Source: Neorhizobium galegae bv. officinalis (GTDB lineage Bacteria; Pseudomonadota; Alphaproteobacteria; Rhizobiales; Rhizobiaceae). From it: a stretch of 64,000 nt of DNA. Within the stretch, counting starts at the first letter, position 1, and the number at the start of each line of letters is the position of its first letter. A program made the position numbers and the translations under genes. Below are positions 16,117 through 24,647 of this stretch, one piece after another. The notes under the pieces are model-generated. The model ran no database searches. It was given only the letters and a program-made list of their open reading frames with translations, and was not told the origin of the DNA. The stretch lies in the NCBI GenBank assembly GCA_000985875.1, contig CCRI01000001.1:1-64000 (forward strand), written 5' to 3'.

Positions 16117-16944
16117 ATGCGCGATTTCCGCGATGCCAAAGCTATGGCAAAAACCCTACGTGAAGCGCTTCACGCCAAATCTTTCGCCTTCACCAACAGT
16201 GAGAGCCAGGAGCTCGTTGCTCGAATTCTTGGCTTTCGAGACTGGAACGTATTGGCCGCAATGATCCAAGCGACGCAGCCGCCAGCTAAATCGGTGAGTA
16301 GCGAAACGTCTATTCCAGCGGGGGCGGAGATCCCCCTCGTTCCTATGCGGGACTTGGTCATGTTTCCGCACATGATCTCGCGGATTTTCGTGGCACGCGA
16401 GAAAACCCGACAGGCCGTGGAACACGCTCTCGCCAGCGATCGGCGCGTTCTCGTTGTCACCCAGAGGCATGGCGATAACGATCATCCCAACACTCTTGAA
16501 GCCTTCTATCCAGTGGGAGTCATAGCAAACGTAGTCGATCGCCAGACACAGGTGGACGGGACTCTCAAGGTTACCGTCTGCGGGCTTCAGCGAACAAGCA
16601 TGGTCCGGCTCACCGATGACGTGTTCCTGGCGGCGGAGGTTACGCCGATTGACGACGATCGCGGCCAGTCGACGGAGGCAGCCGCTCTGTCGAGTGCGGT
16701 TCTCGATGCGTACCAGATCTACGCCGAGGTCGATTTTTCTGCACTGCCGCCGGGATCTAAGGCCAGATTCGGCCTACCTTCGATCGGAAATCCGAGCCTG
16801 TTAGCCGACACAGTCGCCCCGTTGCTATCGACCACTATCGAACAGAAGCAGCAACTCTTGGAAACCAATGACGTGGTGACTCGTCTCCATAGACTCATGG
16901 AGCTGATGAGCGATGGCCGACCCAAAGCCGTCGCAAAATACTAA
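16117..16944 (+). CDS. Lon N-domain protein with an N-terminal glyoxalase-associated module
   Basis: 275 residues, AAGGA before the ATG. Residues 1-50 (MRDFRDAKAMAKTLREALHA, then LGFRDWNVLAAM) are a short helical module usually found at the front of 'glyoxalase superfamily' proteins. Residues ~68-260 match the substrate-binding N domain of Lon (IPLVPMRDLVMFPHMISRIF). There is no AAA+ or Ser-Lys protease domain. It could bind misfolded proteins or act as an adaptor, but no partner is evident. Confidence 0.75.
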   Translation: MRDFRDAKAMAKTLREALHAKSFAFTNSESQELVARILGFRDWNVLAAMIQATQPPAKSVSSETSIPAGAEIPLVPMRDLVMFPHMISRIFVAREKTRQAVEHALASDRRVLVVTQRHGDNDHPNTLEAFYPVGVIANVVDRQTQVDGTLKVTVCGLQRTSMVRLTDDVFLAAEVTPIDDDRGQSTEAAALSSAVLDAYQIYAEVDFSALPPGSKARFGLPSIGNPSLLADTVAPLLSTTIEQKQQLLETNDVVTRLHRLMELMSDGRPKAVAKY

Positions 16945-17240
16945 CTTTTGCGACGTATCGGCTTTCTCTCAAGGGGTTTGAGGATTCTCGTCGCGGAACT
17001 CGTTCGCAAAAGCTGGAGTTTCGCGGCGAATTTTTCGACGCCAATGACTGGATGGGCCGTAACGCGTCATGGAGGAGAAGGGCCATATCAGTCATTGCAC
17101 CTCTTGCATGACTGCATATTGCGGGTCGGCGCAAAAGTCACGAAAACTGGTGCCGCTTTGACCGGGGTTTTGTGACCACCAAACAGCCAGGTCAGGTTAC
17201 GCAAGATGGGGACTATTTGGTAGCTTTCTGGAGATGAAGC
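16945..17240. other. intergenic spacer
   Basis: About 300 bases without a convincing gene. Short frames on both strands lack ribosome sites and family resemblance. Confidence 0.35.
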
Positions 17241-17615
17241 ATGTTCACCCACGTTATGATTGGAAGCAACGACTTGGAGCGGGCCCGAAACTTCTACGAC
17301 GCCACGTTCGCTGCATTGGGAGGCAGGCCCGGCGAGATGGATGCGAGAGGCAGGCTGATCTATACCCACGAGGGCGGTCGGCTGATGATCACCAAGCCTA
17401 TCGACGGCAACCCGGCGACTGCAGCCAACGGCGGGACGATCGGTATCGCCGCCGCGAGCGCCGACCATGTTCTAGCGTGGCATGCCTCTGGTATCGCGCA
17501 TGGTGGCACAGCGATCGAGAGCCCGCCACGGGAACGCCCGAACGGCTCATTCGTCGCCTATCTTCGCGATCCTGACGGAAATAAACTCACCGCGCGGTCC
17601 CAGCCAACCAGATGA
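17241..17615 (+). CDS. VOC-family (glyoxalase-like) protein
   Basis: 124 residues with GGAGATGAAG before the ATG. It opens with FTHVMIGSNDLERARNFYDA and ends with AYLRDPDGNKL, the paired beta-alpha-beta modules of the vicinal oxygen chelate fold. A metal ligand His is present near the start (THVMIG), but the second set is less clear. Members act as dioxygenases, lyases or resistance proteins; the substrate here is unknown. Confidence 0.8.
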   Translation: MFTHVMIGSNDLERARNFYDATFAALGGRPGEMDARGRLIYTHEGGRLMITKPIDGNPATAANGGTIGIAAASADHVLAWHASGIAHGGTAIESPPRERPNGSFVAYLRDPDGNKLTARSQPTR

Positions 17616-17726
17616 AATAGGGGTCAGCAGCGCGACAGATCGATACTTGGAGGCGAGTAGGTGCCGAAAGCGGTTCATTCGCTTCCGCGTTTCAGGGTGC
17701 GAAGCTCCCAACTATCGAGCAGCGTT

Positions 17727-19406
17727 TCAGTACAGGTTATGTCGACGGACGCCGCCAATCCTTTCCTGCTCCCGTGCGATGCGTTCCGCTCTGGCCGCAC
17801 AAACCCCGGACGGTGACGACGGTGAGACGTTCTCCCAGTCGGCTTGAAGTTTGACGAAGAGATTGCGCTTGTCATCGACCAGAGGCGGCGGAGAAATCCC
17901 CGTTCGGCGCATCGCCACAAACAGATCATTAAGGAGGTCATATGAAAGATTGGGCTTAGCCCACAGGGCCAGCAGGACAGGTTCAGCGACCACGCGCGCC
18001 GAAGAGCCGACACGACATAAGCCTTCTATGGCTGCTCCATCAACGGAGGATAAAGAAGCGCGTGGATTCATCAGATAGGGCAAGGCATCGGGGCCGAGGT
18101 CACCCAGCCGCCGGAGTAGCGGCTGCACCTCCCAAAGCCAGTGATCGTTGCCAGCATCTGCGTAGATCGACAGAAGACGGGACTTGAGTTCGGCGAATTC
18201 ACCTGGGGGCAGAGCGGCCGCAAGTCGAGCAAGGATACGGCCGCTCTCGCGCGCCTTTAAATGCAAGCGCGCTGCTCGTTCGATGCCCGTCATGACCGCG
18301 TCGGCGTGGGAGGCAAGGACATCGGCGCGACTGACCAGGACATCGATCTGCCATTCGGTGACCTTCGCTGTCGGGTCTGCGATCATCGCGTCGACGTTGG
18401 AAAGCTGGCGTGCCAGGGTTGCCTCCTGTATCCTGGCGATCTTCGCCAGCACCATCACGCTATCGCTTCCGGCTCGATCTTCGATCGCTATAGGCAGGAG
18501 CCCAAGAGCCCGTGCGAGAACATTTGAGCCTTGCCTGTATGGGGTGCCGCCCGGGACAATGGGCGTATGACTGTTTCGGGAGAGCCAGGCACCGCATTCC
18601 CATCTCGCCGCTCCAGAATCAAGACCGCAGCCGATGATCGGCATCGGTATCCATCCGAGAGGTGCGGCGACGCCCCCGAGGAGTTGGAAACTGCGGCCGT
18701 TCGGCATGGTGATGGTCGTCGTTATCCGTGTCACCGGCAGGTTTTTCTCGAACCCCTTCGTCTCCTTCCGGCTCACTGTAACGATCGGTAGTTGTGGCCT
18801 TTCCGGCATCGACAGATTGCAGAAACGTGTTTCCAAGGGTCCGTAAGCGAAGGCTTCACCATCCCAAAACTCCGAAGTCTGCACATTTGTAGACTGTAGC
18901 TCGCGTGTCTCGCGGAGCTTGACGCATAGAGGTCGTTCGATCATCCGCTTGGACAGATAACCCTCTGGAACATTGCCTTTGACGGTGTAAGCGACCGATA
19001 GCGCGAAATTATTGGTGAGCCTGGCGCTATTCCCGTTTTCGTCTCTCTCGAAGACGAGGGCGTGGTGAGCAGGATCAAATCCCGTCACAACCTGCAGGTT
19101 GGCTGCGTCGGTGCGGCTGCTGAGCTCACGCAACGCGGAATGTTCCAGTGCTGCAACCGTCCAGTACCCTCCGTAAAAGATCAGTGGCAGCAGAAGCCAC
19201 AGGCGCGAAACCCGCCCCATGATCGCCTCGATGGCGACTCCAATCATGCTGCCATTCACGAGCACGACCGACCAAGCCATCGCCATCGCGAACATCAGGA
19301 AAATGCCCGTGAACGGTATGGCTTGAAGGACGAAGACGCACCCGGTCACGACCAGGCCAACGAGCGAGATCGGGAAATGTCTGCGCACCTGCTCTTCACC
19401 CTTCAT
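17727..19406 (-). CDS. large hypothetical membrane protein
   Basis: 559 residues from ATG 19404-19406, or 577 from a TTG at 19460 preceded by AGGA. Three hydrophobic segments lie in the first ~90 residues (SLVGLVVTGCVFVLQAIPF; GIFLMFAMAMAWSVVLV; WLLLPLIFYGGYW). They are followed by a ~450-residue mixed domain, with the last 200 residues helical and repeat-like, as in HEAT-type arrays. No family recognised. It stands alone on the minus strand. Confidence 0.6.
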   Translation of the reverse strand: MKGEEQVRRHFPISLVGLVVTGCVFVLQAIPFTGIFLMFAMAMAWSVVLVNGSMIGVAIEAIMGRVSRLWLLLPLIFYGGYWTVAALEHSALRELSSRTDAANLQVVTGFDPAHHALVFERDENGNSARLTNNFALSVAYTVKGNVPEGYLSKRMIERPLCVKLRETRELQSTNVQTSEFWDGEAFAYGPLETRFCNLSMPERPQLPIVTVSRKETKGFEKNLPVTRITTTITMPNGRSFQLLGGVAAPLGWIPMPIIGCGLDSGAARWECGAWLSRNSHTPIVPGGTPYRQGSNVLARALGLLPIAIEDRAGSDSVMVLAKIARIQEATLARQLSNVDAMIADPTAKVTEWQIDVLVSRADVLASHADAVMTGIERAARLHLKARESGRILARLAAALPPGEFAELKSRLLSIYADAGNDHWLWEVQPLLRRLGDLGPDALPYLMNPRASLSSVDGAAIEGLCRVGSSARVVAEPVLLALWAKPNLSYDLLNDLFVAMRRTGISPPPLVDDKRNLFVKLQADWENVSPSSPSGVCAARAERIAREQERIGGVRRHNLY

Positions 19407-19657
19407 GACACGGACGCCGCCACTTTCAATAGGGGAGATGCTTATCAGACTTCTCCCCAAGAAATCCTAAAGGGGCGCAATCAGAAGTTCCATGGACGCT
19501 GGTCACATTGCAACTGCTGAGAACTAAAGCTACGCTGGGGGCGTCAACCGCTCGTCAGTTGCGAGTTGGGCATCTACGTCCCGCGACGGCCGACGCGCTG
19601 CACTTCATCCGCAATTTTGCACAGCAGGTAGAAGGTCAGAATTCCCATGAGAGAAGC

Positions 19658-20086
19658 ATGAAATTGCAGGATGACGACAACGGCCCTAGCCTAGCTCGCG
19701 GTCTTTTCAGAATCGGCGTTCTCTTCGGATGTGTCGCTTTCGTCCTGTTCTTCTTTTGGAAAACTTACGGTTCGAGCGCCGCTCTCAGCCGACTATCAGC
19801 GGCGGCAAGCAATTTCTCCTATACAGAGAGGTGTGATGCCAACGGAAATCCGACGACTACGGGAGAACCCAACTGCATCGACCTTGGTCGCTACCAGTTT
19901 GTTTATGGCCCCGTGATGAAGGCCTTTCGAAGAGCGTGTTCAGGGAGTGACGATGCCCCGGGGGTCATAATCTTGGAGGAAGACAAAGCACCAAGAATAG
20001 AAATTCACCGGGTGGAAAAGGCCTTCAGGTTTCGATGGCGCAATGGTGCGAATGTGCCATGCCTACCAAGCAACCCGACGCCCTAA
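19658..20086 (+). CDS. single-pass membrane protein, hypothetical
   Basis: 142 residues from the ATG at 19658 with GAGAGAAG upstream. One membrane segment (GLFRIGVLFGCVAFVLFFFW, residues ~15-34) is followed by an outside domain with three Cys (YTERCD, PNCIDL, RACSG). No family recognised. The longer frame from 19508 lacks a start signal. Confidence 0.5.
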   Translation: MKLQDDDNGPSLARGLFRIGVLFGCVAFVLFFFWKTYGSSAALSRLSAAASNFSYTERCDANGNPTTTGEPNCIDLGRYQFVYGPVMKAFRRACSGSDDAPGVIILEEDKAPRIEIHRVEKAFRFRWRNGANVPCLPSNPTP

Positions 20087-20530
20087 GGGAGGTTGGTCCA
20101 AGGGAACCGTTGCGGCAGGCTCTAGCTACGTAGAGCCGAAAAAATCCACGGCATCAATCCAATCGACCCGGCTCCCCGGTGGAGAGCAGGACGCAGAGGA
20201 GGCCTATAAAACCCCTGAGGATCGAACCACGCATTCAAACGCGCCTACTCGTGCTAGCTATCAAGCCGTCACGTTACGCCGCGCTGCCCGTGACCGCAAT
20301 TGGTGGCCACTCCTGACATCCGCGGAACTTTGGTTACGCGCGTTTGAGCGATCTGGCCGATGCGTCAGGCATCCTTGAAATGGAACGTACTGGCGAGCAA
20401 AACAAGGTCGTCACCGTGAAGCTGAAATCGCGCTGACAGCAGGACGTTCTCCCAGTACAACAGATGGAACCAAACCACGGAAATCGTTCGACATACATCG
20501 GGTGTTCCGGCATGAAGATGCGGGTGCTTG
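20087..20530. other. gene-poor stretch with a possible gene relic
   Basis: About 440 bases. The only protein-like trace is at 20344-20436. Other open frames here are antisense to it or to the start of the next gene and look non-coding. Confidence 0.35.
20344..20436 (+). pseudogene. possible C-terminal remnant of a small regulator
   Basis: The frame reads LSDLADASGILEMERTGEQN, then KVVTVKLKSR and stop. This looks like the wing and final strand of a winged-helix protein. No start or body is present. The short length makes it a weak call. Confidence 0.3.
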
Positions 20531-22921
20531 ATGGGGGAAGATTTGTACGTGCCACCATGGACGATTTTCGCTGGTCTCGGGGCGCTTGATCGCCATGAGC
20601 TCTGCAATCTCATCGCCAGCTTTGAGACTACGACCATGCTGTCCATGTCCGTGGACCGTGTCAGCGATTTGCTGTCTCGCTTCCAGAAGGATGACCAGTC
20701 TTCCGATACCACGGCATTTGCCCGCCGTCTGAAGGCCGCGGCCGACGGCCTGTATGCGTCGGATGCGTCCGATAAGGGCTTGCGGATTCGGTTATGGGTT
20801 AGGATCGCTGAGGCGCTGGACCTGGACGCGACACTTCCATTGTCGTCCAGAAGAGCCAACTCCGTCAGTGCGGGCGTGGCTTACAAGGCATCGGCCGTGA
20901 TGGCCATGTCTGCGGCAGATGACAATGAAGACCTACCGCAGACTGGAGTGCAGAAGGCCTGGCAGGCAGTAAAGTCGCTCCGCGGCCGTCGCCACCAGGA
21001 TTTCGCCTTTCTGGTTGCCGAGGAGGCGCGACTGGTTGCCAAGGGCGTGGCCGAGGCGGCGGTATCCGGGGATATTCCAGAAGAACTCGCGAGCGCGCTC
21101 GGCGAACGTGTTCGTGACCACATTCGTAGCCTGCCGCCGGAGCTGCGCGACGACGCGATGCGAGACGCGTTGGCTGCGGGAGACCGAGCCGCCTTTACGG
21201 TGCTCGCGACCGGAACCGCGGCGTTTTCCATTGGCATGGGCGTGAACCTGGCGGGGTTCAGCGCCTATGTTCTCGCTGCCCAGGCGTCGGCGTTCATCCC
21301 GTTCATGAGCGGACCAGCCGTCGTCTCGACACTCTTCATGCTCGCGAATCCGCTTTTCAGCATTCCGGCGGTCCTCGGCATTGGGTACCTCGCAAACAAC
21401 TATGTGAACGGCGGGCAAGCTGCCAAGCTCGCCGCTATCGTTTCGGTCCAGTTGTCACTTCGTGGTCTGTCGGCAGAGCGGGGCGGCTTGGCGGTCGTTT
21501 TGAATGATTTCCGAACCGCGACCGAGGTCGGCCTGGCGTCGCTGCCCACGGCAATCATGGCAGAGACCATGAGTCGCAACGCGGCCATCGCCAAGGCGAC
21601 GGGCGGGCGTTTGCCAAAAGCGCTCGGCGACCTGGGAAGTGCGGCGCTCGCCTCCGATCGACGAGGTGATCTGCTTGAAGGCGTACTCTCAAAGAGCCGG
21701 GGCGATGCGCTAGAGATGGCCGCCGTAACGGCACTGTCGGCGGGCGACGTGCTCTACAACGCGGTATCCATCGATCCGATGATTCTCGCCGCGGCGGACT
21801 TCTCGCGCTCGGAGGACCTCGGCGACATCTTCCAGTTTGGTGCGTTTGCGGAGCGCATCGGATCGATGAGCGAGGCCGCCGCGGCTGGAGCAGGCAATAA
21901 CCTTCGCGGGTATGTTTCCGAACAGCTAGTGGCGGCACGCTTGGCTGAGGTCGGCCATGTGGTCAGCTTTCCAGAGACCTCAAACAATGCGGGTTTCGAT
22001 CTCCTCGTGGATGGAGTGCCCTTCCAGGTGAAGTGCCTGCAGGGCGTCGAAGGATTGCGAACGCACTTCGACAAGTATCCCGACATGCCTGTGTACGCCA
22101 ATGCCGAGTTGGCGGAGGCCGTCATCGACAGCGGTGCGGAATGGGCGAAACTCGTGTACTACGTCGATGGTTTCGATCGCGAGATCGCCGACCTGATCAT
22201 GACGACCTCCATGGAAGCGGGCGCGGCTCTCGGTGATTTGAACGTTCCGTACTTTGCTATGGCAGTTTCCTCGGCACGAAACCTTCACCGCATCTGGCAC
22301 GGCCGCATGCCTCTATCGGACCTGCCGTTCTCGGTCGTGATGGATGCCAGCGTCAAAGGAGGGCTTTCTGCCGTCGGCGCGCTGTCGGGCAAGGCTCTCG
22401 GGCTTCTCGCGTTCGGCCCAGCTGGCGCTCTTGTCCTCAGCAGTGTCGGGGGTATTGGCGCGTTGGTCGGGGTAGGATGGACACGGGAACAGGCGACTCG
22501 ATTGCTCTCCGCCGATTGGCTTTCCGACCTCGAACGGTCCACCGAGCGGTTTCGGGCCGCAGTTTTGACGGCAGTACGGGCCAAGGTCGCAATGCTGAAC
22601 GAGAAGAAGGCCCGCGTTCCCGATACCGTTGCCGAGATCAACTACTGGGTCAAAGCACGGTTCGCCGACGATATCGTGTGCCTTGGAGAGGTCGCATATG
22701 ACCTCGAGGCGGTGATCCCGACACTCAGCCAGCCAGCGAAAGCGCGGGCGTGCCTGTCGGCCATGGATGCGGCCAAGGTTCATCCCCTTGCCGTCGAGAC
22801 GGAATTGACGGGACTTCTGGAGATTCTTGGGTCCGAGCCTTCGAAGACAACGTCCGCGGGCAGAAAGGTGTCAGGCGCTTGGTCTTCTTTGAAATCGAAA
22901 CTTCCGTCGGGGCGAGGTTAG
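20531..22921 (+). CDS. membrane protein with embedded PD-(D/E)XK-like nuclease domain
   Basis: 796 residues from ATG 20531 (a TTG is adjacent upstream). Residues ~1-220 are helical and soluble. Residues ~222-292 form a hydrophobic hairpin rich in Gly/Ala (SIGMGVNLAGFSAYVLAAQA; FMSGPAVVSTLFML; IPAVLGIGYLA). Residues ~460-505 match a restriction-endonuclease core with Mrr-like Q-x-K: E464 (SEQLVAARLAEVG), D490 (GFDLLVDG), Q499-V-K501. Residues ~610-650 form a second Gly-rich membrane segment, and the tail is helical. The first membrane region recalls YaaW-type proteins. Neighbours include a Dsr1-type sirtuin, so an abortive-infection effector is plausible; this is inference. No complete family match is known to me. 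Confidence 0.7.
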   Translation: MGEDLYVPPWTIFAGLGALDRHELCNLIASFETTTMLSMSVDRVSDLLSRFQKDDQSSDTTAFARRLKAAADGLYASDASDKGLRIRLWVRIAEALDLDATLPLSSRRANSVSAGVAYKASAVMAMSAADDNEDLPQTGVQKAWQAVKSLRGRRHQDFAFLVAEEARLVAKGVAEAAVSGDIPEELASALGERVRDHIRSLPPELRDDAMRDALAAGDRAAFTVLATGTAAFSIGMGVNLAGFSAYVLAAQASAFIPFMSGPAVVSTLFMLANPLFSIPAVLGIGYLANNYVNGGQAAKLAAIVSVQLSLRGLSAERGGLAVVLNDFRTATEVGLASLPTAIMAETMSRNAAIAKATGGRLPKALGDLGSAALASDRRGDLLEGVLSKSRGDALEMAAVTALSAGDVLYNAVSIDPMILAAADFSRSEDLGDIFQFGAFAERIGSMSEAAAAGAGNNLRGYVSEQLVAARLAEVGHVVSFPETSNNAGFDLLVDGVPFQVKCLQGVEGLRTHFDKYPDMPVYANAELAEAVIDSGAEWAKLVYYVDGFDREIADLIMTTSMEAGAALGDLNVPYFAMAVSSARNLHRIWHGRMPLSDLPFSVVMDASVKGGLSAVGALSGKALGLLAFGPAGALVLSSVGGIGALVGVGWTREQATRLLSADWLSDLERSTERFRAAVLTAVRAKVAMLNEKKARVPDTVAEINYWVKARFADDIVCLGEVAYDLEAVIPTLSQPAKARACLSAMDAAKVHPLAVETELTGLLEILGSEPSKTTSAGRKVSGAWSSLKSKLPSGRG

Positions 22922-22954
22922 TCGCCGTGGTCGAGTGGGATTTTTCAGGGCTAC

Positions 22955-23185
22955 ATGACGAGGATGTGGGACGTGTTCATTGAGGGATATCGAGCGGTGC
23001 GGCCGATTGCCCTCTACGACTTCGAGGCAGCACAGTGTTTTGTCATCGTCCGCCACTTCTGGCTGATGGGGGAGTACGCCAGCCGATCGCAAGAATGGGG
23101 TAGCAACGCTGTCAGCTGGGTCGCTCGGGACGCGACCTTTCTCAAGATCTGGGAGACGGATCGGTTTGCCGACCGTCTGTTCTGA
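22955..23185 (+). pseudogene. C-terminal remnant of a YihE/APH-type kinase
   Basis: The frame carries MWDVFIEGYRAVRPIALYDF, then FVIVRHFWLMGEYASRSQEW, which matches the last ~70 residues of stress-response kinase A-like phosphotransferases. The N lobe and the catalytic HxDxxxxN loop are absent. It lies 34 bases after the nuclease-membrane gene. Confidence 0.65.
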
Positions 23186-23213
23186 GGTCGGCGTCGCCGG
23201 GCTTCGACTCGGC

Positions 23214-24383
23214 TCATTCGAACGCAGGCGGGGTAGGCTCGGTGGCGGACACCCAGTGGACCCAGACGCGGACCCCGCGATCCTTCAGCGTCTGAAAGAT
23301 GCGCCTGCTCGGCGTCCCGGCGGTCGTGACCTCATTGTAAATCTCGTCGTCGAGTACCCGCACTTCCTTCAGCGCAGGCAAGTCTAGCAGGCCTTCGATA
23401 TGGTTCATCCCGGTGCTGAGATTCAGGGATTCGAGTTTAGAGAACGGCAGAAAGGTGCGTACATCGACCTCTCCGATCATCGAGATCGCCGAAAAGCTCC
23501 TGAGGTTCGAGCAGAGTTCGATCCCCGACAGGTCCTTGACGTCGAAGGCGTTGTCTTCGCCATCCCAGAAATACCACGCGTATTCATAGACCGTTCCTCC
23601 GCCGTCGAACTCGATCTCTTCGACGGCGGCGAGAAGCTCGTCGGTCAGCGGATAACGCTCCAGATAATCTCGGGCCTCTGAAATGATCTCGTATCCTTCG
23701 TCCTCCAGGTTGATCGCTCGACCGAGGACGTGCGTCGCCAGCTGTTCGGGCGAGCCGAGATCAATCTGCTTCCCGTCGAGAAGCGAAGACAGGACGACGA
23801 GCTTGAGGTTTGGGTCCGCGAAAGGAGCACCTGCAATGCCTGCGGCCGCCGGGTAGGGTGGTTCCGTCGGTTCCGGATATTCGGCTTCAGGGTTAGCGAA
23901 GCCGATTTCGTTGACCGTCTCGAGGGTGAGGCGGACACGTAGAGTATAGCCCTCGGGAAACCGTCGCACACCCATGCGCACGCCTCGCATCATCGGCAGG
24001 TCGTCGCCGATATCGAGAGACGGCATGGCGGCGCGCACCTGTTCGATCTTCATCCCCATTGCGATCCCGGAGACCGGGTGCAGGAAGCGATGGTTGTAGT
24101 TGAGCATGCCGATCAAGCCGTCCCGGTCGATCCATGCGACGAACCCATGGCTGTTTTCGAGCAGGTCGATCTTGCCGCCCTTATGTGGGGCAGGTGGCTT
24201 CCAGGCGGACCCCATTGCTGCCTCGACCTTCGCCATCGGCATGCCGGGCCGCAGGGCTGCGAGCGCCGCGACATCCACATTCTCGTTCAATGCCGCCATC
24301 ACCTGCCCTCCATGAATGCCTGCAAGCGCGACTGCGGCCACGCCCGCCAGAAATTCTCGTTTCCGCATCAAAACGTCAGCCAT
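23214..24383 (-). CDS. exported DUF6892-like protein
   Basis: 389 residues from ATG 24381-24383; ATG 24366-24368 is an alternative. The start MRKREFLAGVAAVALAGIHG, ending in VMAAL, resembles a secretion signal, possibly Tat although only one Arg-Lys-Arg cluster is present. The middle (DPNLKLVVLSSLLDGKQIDL) and following residues resemble DUF6892 proteins. Residues ~270-350 contain leucine-rich-like turns (LCSNLRSFSAISMIGEVDV; LESLNLSTGMNHIEGLLDL). Function unknown. It is divergent from the sirtuin gene. Confidence 0.55.
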   Translation of the reverse strand: MADVLMRKREFLAGVAAVALAGIHGGQVMAALNENVDVAALAALRPGMPMAKVEAAMGSAWKPPAPHKGGKIDLLENSHGFVAWIDRDGLIGMLNYNHRFLHPVSGIAMGMKIEQVRAAMPSLDIGDDLPMMRGVRMGVRRFPEGYTLRVRLTLETVNEIGFANPEAEYPEPTEPPYPAAAGIAGAPFADPNLKLVVLSSLLDGKQIDLGSPEQLATHVLGRAINLEDEGYEIISEARDYLERYPLTDELLAAVEEIEFDGGGTVYEYAWYFWDGEDNAFDVKDLSGIELCSNLRSFSAISMIGEVDVRTFLPFSKLESLNLSTGMNHIEGLLDLPALKEVRVLDDEIYNEVTTAGTPSRRIFQTLKDRGVRVWVHWVSATEPTPPAFE

Positions 24384-24647
24384 TCCCTGTGTCGTCGCCA
24401 ATGTTAAAACCGCCGTGCGACAAATATACTGGTGCAACCGACTTTCAATGGAAGCCTTACCAAGTTGGCGACTTTAGGAGGCGTGGCTGCCTCAATAGGA
24501 CGCCCGCAAAATTGAAAGTAACCAGCAGAAGTGGATTGTAGTAAATCGTCATCCACCTGATTTTTTTGACATTCGATTGCGCAGCTGGCTCATCTATATT
24601 TTAAGACTTCAGTTCCCTTTAAAGCTGTGCCGTGCAAAGTTGCACCC

